From Clostridiales bacterium (lineage in GTDB: Bacteria > Bacillota > Clostridia > Lachnospirales > JAITVM01), in assembly GCA_031285815.1 (NCBI GenBank), contig JAITVM010000198.1, positions 1 through 10,992 on the forward strand: 10,992 nt of DNA. Reading direction: 5' to 3'. Numbering within the stretch: the stretch's first letter is position 1; each line of letters begins with the position of its first letter. This document shows positions 6,729 to 10,992 of this stretch, in pieces. The position numbers and the translations under genes were made by a program. Under the pieces are notes generated by a model. It had not been told where the DNA came from and made no database searches. It saw only the letters and a list, made by a program, of their open reading frames with translations.

Positions 6729-9700
6729 ATGAGGCCAATTTTGTTGAAGATTAAAGGCCTTAATAGTTTTATCTCGCAGCAGTGCATTGATTTTGAAAGG
6801 CTTACCAAATACGGTTTCTTTGGCATTTTTGGGCCCACAGGCAGCGGGAAGTCTACTATTATTGATGCAGTCACGCTAGCTTTATATGGCAAGGTTTCGC
6901 GGTATGATGAAATTGCGGGGTTAGGGCAGTTTATAAATATGAATGCCGATAGTGCCTATGTTTACTTTGAGTTTGGCATAAGCGGCGAAATTTATGTTGT
7001 TGAAAGAAAGTATGAGCTAAATAAAGGCAGGGCAAAGAATAGCCTTGCACGGGTTTATATTAAAAATGGGGTAGAAAATAAAATACTTGAAGAAGGGGCT
7101 AAAAAGGTAGACGTTAAAATAAAAAATATATTAGGCATTGGCTACGACGATTTTGAACGTGCAATTGTATTGCCGCAGGGAAGGTTTAGCGATTTTTTGT
7201 TACTTGACAGCAAGGGGCGCAGGGAGATGCTTGGGCGCATTTTTAATTTAGAGAAATACGGCGAGGCTTTTTATAAGGGCTTTAGCAAATCCTTTAGCGG
7301 GTACAATAATTTATTGATAAATATCGAAGGCAAATTAAATATATTTAAAGATGTATCTGAAAAAAATATCCAGCAGCTAGAAAGCGGGCTAAATCAAAAA
7401 GCCATTGATATAAAGCAAATAAGCGGCGAGCTGGCAGATGCTAATAAGCTTTTGGCTGAGTTAAAGGGGCTGCAGAAAGACAATAATGAACTGCTATCTT
7501 ACCTTGAAATTAAGAAGGGCTTGTCTGATAGGCAATTATATATAGATGGGGTTACGCAGAAATTAATACTGGCAAAGAACGCGCTTTCCGTAAAACCATT
7601 AATTGAAGAAAATAATAATTTACATAAAATACTAGACGATAAAAATGGCGGGTATAGCCGTTTAATTGATAGGTTAAATAGCTGTATTGAAAAAGAAAAT
7701 TACTATAATTCTGAATACGAAGCTGCAAAAAATAACAAGGATGAAAAACTGCCTAAGCTACAAAATTATTGTGGCAAGCTTAAACAGGTAATTGATTTAA
7801 ATAATATTATTGACTCATTGAAAAAAAATAGGGCTTTGCTACGTGGGCAATATGCCTCAAAAAAACAGGAATGTGAAAATGCGGCGTCACAGCTAGAATC
7901 GGCGAAAAATAATTTGGCAGGCTTGCGGCTGGAGTCAAAAAAATTGGCAACCCAAAGGGAAGCCCTTTATATTGCGCCTGAATACCGGGGGCAGGTTATA
8001 AAGGGCAGCAGGCTAAGCAGTGAACTCCTGGCCTTAAACCAAGAACAGGGGCTGTTGCTTTCTAAAAAAGCGTCGGCCGAAAGAAATTTAGCGGGGTGCA
8101 GTTTAAGCTTAGGGGCCCTTGACAAATCGGTTGCCCAAGAAAAACAAACACTCGGCGGTATAAATATAGAATTAGAAAAAATAGAAGAGCCTGATATAAA
8201 TAAACTCGAATTGTTAACAACTAGGCTCACAATCCTTAAAAACGGGTATGAACAAAAAAAAGCAAGCTTTATAAAAGGCCAAGAATTAATTAAAAATATT
8301 GAATTGGCTAAAGCTGAAATTAATAGGCTTTTAAAGCTGAAAGAAAATTATGGGCTTAAACAGCCGGATATGGAGCTAGAAGCCTTAAATATTGAGATTT
8401 TTGGCTATGAGAGGGATAAGGCGCTTTCCATTATTGTTAATGGGCTTAAAGAAGGGGGCATATGCCCTGTTTGTGGGTCGCTAATAAAAGGGGGCAGGCA
8501 TTTAGAAATTGAACCGGAAGGCCTAACAGGTTTATTAAACAAGAAAAATATTTTAGAAAAGCAAATTAGCCTACTTAAAGATGAATATAAAAAAATAGAC
8601 ATCGAATATGAAATTAAAGTTATGGGGTTGGAAAATTTAATTAAGCAATCTGAGGGGGCTATTATTAGCGAAGCTGAAATAAAGAAGCTTGAATTAGAAA
8701 TAAATATTTTTGAAACACAATATAATAATAAAAAATTAGAATATAAAAATAATGCTGCTTTGATAAAAAAACTAACAAATGAAAAGGCCCGTTTGTCTGA
8801 TAATATAAATTTGCTTGAGAAAAAAAGGGCAAAGCTTAATGCAGATTCCGAAATGCTTTTAAATTCTATAAACGATATTAACGAAGGTATAAATAAAAGC
8901 CGCCTTAAGGCTAAACAAATTGAGGCTGAACTTAAAGCCTTGCCTATTGATGGGGGATTTAATGAGCTGTCCCAAAAAATATTAGATATGGATATGGGCA
9001 TACGGAAAATAGTAGAACAAGAAAACAAACTAAACAAAGATTTGGATAAGGGTGAAAAAAGCCTTTTAGAAATTGAAAAAAATAAAAATATATTAAGCGC
9101 TGAATTTGAAGAAATTAAAAACCAGGGCATGAAAATAAATTATGAGGTTAGCAGCAATGAAGACATTTTAAGCCGCCTACCTAAAATAGAAAACCCCGAA
9201 GCTGAGCTTGAGGCAGCAGAAAAAGATGCGGGGGCAATTATTGAAAATGAAAAAAATATTAAATCAAGCCTAAATAAAATTTTGGAAGATAAACAAAGGC
9301 TGTTAAATGATAAAACTACATTAACGGCGCAGATAGGGATGTATAGCGCCCAAGCCGGGGAAGCCTCACAAAAACTAAAAAGCGGGCTAGAATTTTATGG
9401 CTTTTATAATATAGAAGAAGCCGAGAAGAACTATATCCCTGAAACATATATTAATGGGTATGAAATAGAGGCAGCTAAATTTAATGATGATTTGAGGAAG
9501 AACAATGAAAATATTTCCCGGTTGGAAAAGCTCTTGCTGGGTAAAGAAACAGAAGGCCTAGATGCACGCATATTAAGCTTAGAAAACGAAATACACCAAT
9601 TAAACGATACATATGTTGAACTAAATAAAACTGTTGCGGTTTTAAATTCGGATATAAATAAAATGCGTGGAGATTTAGAAAAAGTCAGCAGCCTGAATAA

Positions 9701-10247
9701 AGAGAAGGCAGAAATTATACATAAAATAGACCTGTATAAAGATTTAAGCGATGTATTTAGGGGCAACAAATTTGTTGAATACCTAGCTAAAAAACAGCTT
9801 AATTACATAACGGCGGAAGCATCTAACCGTTTAAGGGCAATGTCTAAGGGCAGGTATGCAATTGAATTGGACGATTCTTTTGATAGCGCAGAATTTATTA
9901 TACGTGATGATTTTAATGGCGGCGTTAGGCGCCTGCCGCAAACCTTGTCAGGCGGCGAGACATTTATTGTTTCTTTATGCTTAGCCCTGGCACTTTCTTC
10001 ACGGATACAAATGGGCAGCAGGTCGCCGTTAGAGTTTTTCTTCCTTGATGAAGGGTTTGGCACTTTAGATAAAAAATCCCTAGATAGCGTAGTGGGCTGT
10101 TTGATGGATTTAAGGGGCGAAAATTTAGTCATTGGGGTTATTTCGCATTCTGATGAGCTGAAGGAGCGGGTGGCGTTAAGGGTTATTGTCGAGCCGCCTA
10201 AACAATTTGAAAGCGGGTCACAGGTTAAGCTGGAAAGTTATATTTAA
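6729..10247 (+). CDS. sbcC: Exonuclease SbcCD subunit C (Rad50-like SMC ATPase)
   Basis: SbcC is the ATPase partner of SbcD: two long-armed molecules dimerise through a zinc hook and use ATP binding to gate the nuclease. The protein has about 1172 residues. The N-terminal half-ATPase carries Walker A GPTGSGKST (35-43) and the Q-loop block VLPQGRF. Two long coiled-coil arms (about 180-560 and 600-1010), rich in Lys, Glu, Leu and Asn, flank the hook CPVC (579-582), which lies almost exactly mid-protein. The C-terminal half carries the signature LSGGETF (from about 1073), Walker B FFFLDEG (D1107, E1108), the D-loop FGTLD and an ISHSDEL switch histidine. All key residues are intact. I prefer ATG 6729 because the protein then begins MRPILLKIKG, as the family usually does, with GGGGG (6715-6719) nine bases upstream; the in-frame ATG at 6723 would leave only three. 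It is the last gene of the operon and is followed by a terminator. Confidence 0.96.
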   Translation: MRPILLKIKGLNSFISQQCIDFERLTKYGFFGIFGPTGSGKSTIIDAVTLALYGKVSRYDEIAGLGQFINMNADSAYVYFEFGISGEIYVVERKYELNKGRAKNSLARVYIKNGVENKILEEGAKKVDVKIKNILGIGYDDFERAIVLPQGRFSDFLLLDSKGRREMLGRIFNLEKYGEAFYKGFSKSFSGYNNLLINIEGKLNIFKDVSEKNIQQLESGLNQKAIDIKQISGELADANKLLAELKGLQKDNNELLSYLEIKKGLSDRQLYIDGVTQKLILAKNALSVKPLIEENNNLHKILDDKNGGYSRLIDRLNSCIEKENYYNSEYEAAKNNKDEKLPKLQNYCGKLKQVIDLNNIIDSLKKNRALLRGQYASKKQECENAASQLESAKNNLAGLRLESKKLATQREALYIAPEYRGQVIKGSRLSSELLALNQEQGLLLSKKASAERNLAGCSLSLGALDKSVAQEKQTLGGINIELEKIEEPDINKLELLTTRLTILKNGYEQKKASFIKGQELIKNIELAKAEINRLLKLKENYGLKQPDMELEALNIEIFGYERDKALSIIVNGLKEGGICPVCGSLIKGGRHLEIEPEGLTGLLNKKNILEKQISLLKDEYKKIDIEYEIKVMGLENLIKQSEGAIISEAEIKKLELEINIFETQYNNKKLEYKNNAALIKKLTNEKARLSDNINLLEKKRAKLNADSEMLLNSINDINEGINKSRLKAKQIEAELKALPIDGGFNELSQKILDMDMGIRKIVEQENKLNKDLDKGEKSLLEIEKNKNILSAEFEEIKNQGMKINYEVSSNEDILSRLPKIENPEAELEAAEKDAGAIIENEKNIKSSLNKILEDKQRLLNDKTTLTAQIGMYSAQAGEASQKLKSGLEFYGFYNIEEAEKNYIPETYINGYEIEAAKFNDDLRKNNENISRLEKLLLGKETEGLDARILSLENEIHQLNDTYVELNKTVAVLNSDINKMRGDLEKVSSLNKEKAEIIHKIDLYKDLSDVFRGNKFVEYLAKKQLNYITAEASNRLRAMSKGRYAIELDDSFDSAEFIIRDDFNGGVRRLPQTLSGGETFIVSLCLALALSSRIQMGSRSPLEFFFLDEGFGTLDKKSLDSVVGCLMDLRGENLVIGVISHSDELKERVALRVIVEPPKQFESGSQVKLESYI

Positions 10248-10263
10248 AGTTTGTTTAAGAGGT

Positions 10264-10300
10264 TTGGGGGCAGTATTTTTGCCCCTAAGCTTCTTTTTTT
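10264..10300 (+). terminator. Rho-independent terminator of the sbcDC operon
   Basis: GGGGC (10267-10271) pairs with GCCCC (10281-10285); the stem can extend outward with T-A pairs and inward by A-T and G-T. A T-rich tract follows at 10291-10300. It begins 17 bases after the sbcC stop codon. Confidence 0.75.
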
Positions 10301-10304
10301 ATTA

Positions 10305-10400
10305 TGGCTTAAGCCAGTTGAGCATAAAGCGGGTTTCTCTGATAAGAGCAATGTGAAACAAAAAACCACCCGCTGTGCGGGCAATGTCGCCAACTTAAGG
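10305..10400. repeat. Structured intergenic element, possibly a dispersed repeat
   Basis: This patch contains a perfect 12-bp palindrome TGGCTTAAGCCA (10305-10316), a CTCT-GATA-AGAG hairpin (10337-10348) inside a GTTTC/GAAAC pair (10333-10337, 10355-10359), and a tight CCCGC-TGT-GCGGG hairpin (10369-10381). GCGGG at 10329-10333 can compete for the same CCCGC. CTTAAG recurs near the right end (10394-10399). Read on the minus strand, the CCCGC/GCGGG stem is followed by TGG and six T residues, so it also resembles a leftward terminator. It is more GC-rich than its surroundings. It may be a short mobile or repeated intergenic element; copy number in the genome is unknown. Confidence 0.35.
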
Positions 10401-10468
10401 AAAACAACTAAGGTGAGCAATAAAAAAAGATAAAAAAATTACTAGAATAAAACAGGAAACACATACAA

Positions 10469-10504
10469 AAAAGGCTATTTAAGAAAAGAAAAAAATAGCC
10501 TTTT
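10469..10504. terminator. Strong bidirectional hairpin terminator
   Basis: AAAAGGCTATTT (10469-10480) pairs perfectly over 12 bp with AAATAGCCTTTT (10493-10504), with a 12-base A-rich loop. A residues before and T residues after make it functional in both directions. Confidence 0.8.
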
Positions 10505-10664
10505 ATTTATTCTAAATATTAACTATTTAAAAACAATTTTTTAAATGGGGATAAAATTTTCGCCTGTCAGAACGAAGGTTGCCAAGGGGTAAAATGATTT
10601 TTTGAGAAATTAATTTAAAATGATTTATAAAGCTTTGATATGTATTAAAATTATCGGCAGATGC
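10505..10664. other. Non-coding stretch between two terminators
   Basis: I see no gene, RNA gene or promoter. The only start with a purine-rich site upstream (AAGGGG at 10587-10592, ATG at 10598) gives a three-residue frame. Confidence 0.35.
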
Positions 10665-10698
10665 AAAAAGGCTTAGGAATCTATTTCTAAGCCTTTTT
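10665..10698. terminator. Bidirectional hairpin terminator for the leftward RCK_C gene
   Basis: AAAAAGGCTTAG (10665-10676) pairs with CTAAGCCTTTTT (10687-10698); with inner G-T and A-T pairs the stem reaches about 15 bp around a TCTA loop. T runs on both strands make it bidirectional. It lies about 150 bases past the stop of the leftward gene at the right edge and is the natural end of its transcript. Confidence 0.85.
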
Positions 10699-10773
10699 CA
10701 CTGATTATTCAATGAGTTTTATATTGAAAATACTGTAGGCCGTTTTATGACGAAACAGCTATAAATCAAACTT

Positions 10774-10800
10774 GGCTTCTACCAACTGAGCCTAAATCCC
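10774..10800 (-). pseudogene. tRNA 5'-half remnant (acceptor strand and D-arm only)
   Basis: On the minus strand, GGGATTTA followed by GGCTCAGTTGGTAGAAGCC matches the 5' acceptor strand and D-arm of a bacterial tRNA (consensus core GCTCAGTTGGTAGAGC), with an inserted A in the 3' side of the D-stem. Below 10774 I could find no proper anticodon arm, no T-arm with a TTCGA loop and no AAATCCC to close the acceptor stem. It therefore reads as a tRNA fragment, not a working tRNA. It lies about 50 bases downstream of the stop of the leftward RCK_C gene, so it may sit in that transcript's 3' end. Confidence 0.45.
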
Positions 10801-10851
10801 ATAGGTAAAAGTTTATGCCGCCCTTACTGATTACGCTATTTTCAATTTACG

Positions 10852-10992
10852 TTATTTATTTTCATGCAGTGCAATTAAAATAGCATCTTTATCAATCATT
10901 GTGTCAGGCATTACGGGAATTTTTAATTTATCTCCGTTACGAATGGCGAGTATTGTCATGTTATGTTTACGGCGAATATCGGCCTTCTGAAC
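10852..10992 (-). CDS. KtrA/TrkA-type potassium channel regulator, C-terminal end (partial)
   Basis: The last 46 codons of a leftward gene whose start lies beyond the right edge; the stop TAA is at 10854-10852. The sequence includes ADIRRKHNMTILAIRNGDKL and IPVMPDTMIDKDAILIALHE, the D-I-R-x-K-(x)n-A-I-(K/R)-x-G and late D-x-x-hydrophobic pattern of the RCK_C (TrkA_C) domain. Such proteins are cytoplasmic regulators that form a ring under KtrB/TrkH potassium channels; the RCK_C domain of several Firmicute relatives binds cyclic di-AMP. The N-terminal RCK_N nucleotide-binding domain is not visible. An RCK_C domain in another transporter is possible, but the C-terminus ending just after the domain fits KtrA/TrkA best. 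Confidence 0.75.
   Translation of the reverse strand, partial: VQKADIRRKHNMTILAIRNGDKLKIPVMPDTMIDKDAILIALHENK

Noticed and set aside
8405..9130. A 241-residue minus-strand frame inside sbcC, and similar antisense frames inside sbcC and the cyclic-di-GMP gene
   Set aside because: They are Ser/Phe/Leu-rich mirror images of the Lys/Glu/Asn-rich coiled-coil and AT-rich codons of the real genes, without ribosome binding sites or recognisable domains.
10251..10433. A 60-residue frame just after sbcC
   Set aside because: It needs a TTG start with no ribosome binding site, runs through the sbcC terminator hairpin, and its composition is not protein-like in the first half. Only its last part is considered, as a possible relic within the intergenic element.
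1..10992. CRISPR array, insertion sequence or toxin-antitoxin pair
   Set aside because: No regularly spaced direct repeats, no transposase motif and no adjacent small gene pair were found.

Overview
The window looks like chromosomal DNA of a low-GC Firmicute, most likely an anaerobic Clostridia member. The base composition is AT-rich, Shine-Dalgarno sites are purine-rich, rho-independent terminators are strong, and the gene set fits: an SbcCD nuclease operon, a UPF0316/DUF5698-DUF2179 membrane protein, a KtrA/TrkA-type regulator, and a large membrane-bound cyclic-di-GMP enzyme. Species cannot be fixed from the sequence alone.

Layout. Positions 1-239 hold no convincing complete gene; the first 44 bases could be the tail of a plus-strand gene entering from the left. 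Positions 240-971 encode a 243-residue protein I do not recognise, ended by a clear terminator. Positions 972-1307 are non-coding and carry two terminators, one for each converging gene. Positions 1308-4634 (minus strand) encode a 1108-residue protein with an N-terminal membrane region, an intact GGDEF cyclase domain with an I-site, two PAS-like domains, a degenerate second GGDEF domain and an intact EAL phosphodiesterase domain. Positions 4635-4948 are the divergent control region between this gene and the rightward operon; a promoter and a hairpin next to the ribosome binding site are visible on the plus side.

The rightward operon is UPF0316 gene - sbcD - sbcC (4949-10247), with gaps of 42 and 43 bases by the starts chosen here. 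SbcD (Mre11-like nuclease) and SbcC (Rad50-like ATPase with a zinc hook) form one complex that opens and trims hairpin or protein-blocked DNA ends. The UPF0316 gene in front is an integral membrane protein of unknown function whose connection to DNA repair is only positional.

Positions 10248-10851 are intergenic, between sbcC and a leftward gene. They contain three strong hairpin terminators, a structured GC-richer patch around 10305-10400 that may be a dispersed repeat, and a minus-strand sequence matching the 5' half (acceptor strand plus D-arm) of a tRNA without the rest. At the right edge (10852-10992, minus) lies the C-terminal end of an RCK_C (TrkA_C) domain protein of a potassium-uptake system.

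I did not find a clear undescribed defence or mobile system. The items most worth a second look are the unknown 240-971 gene with no ribosome binding site, the two-GGDEF/one-EAL architecture, the structured 10305-10400 element, and the tRNA half.
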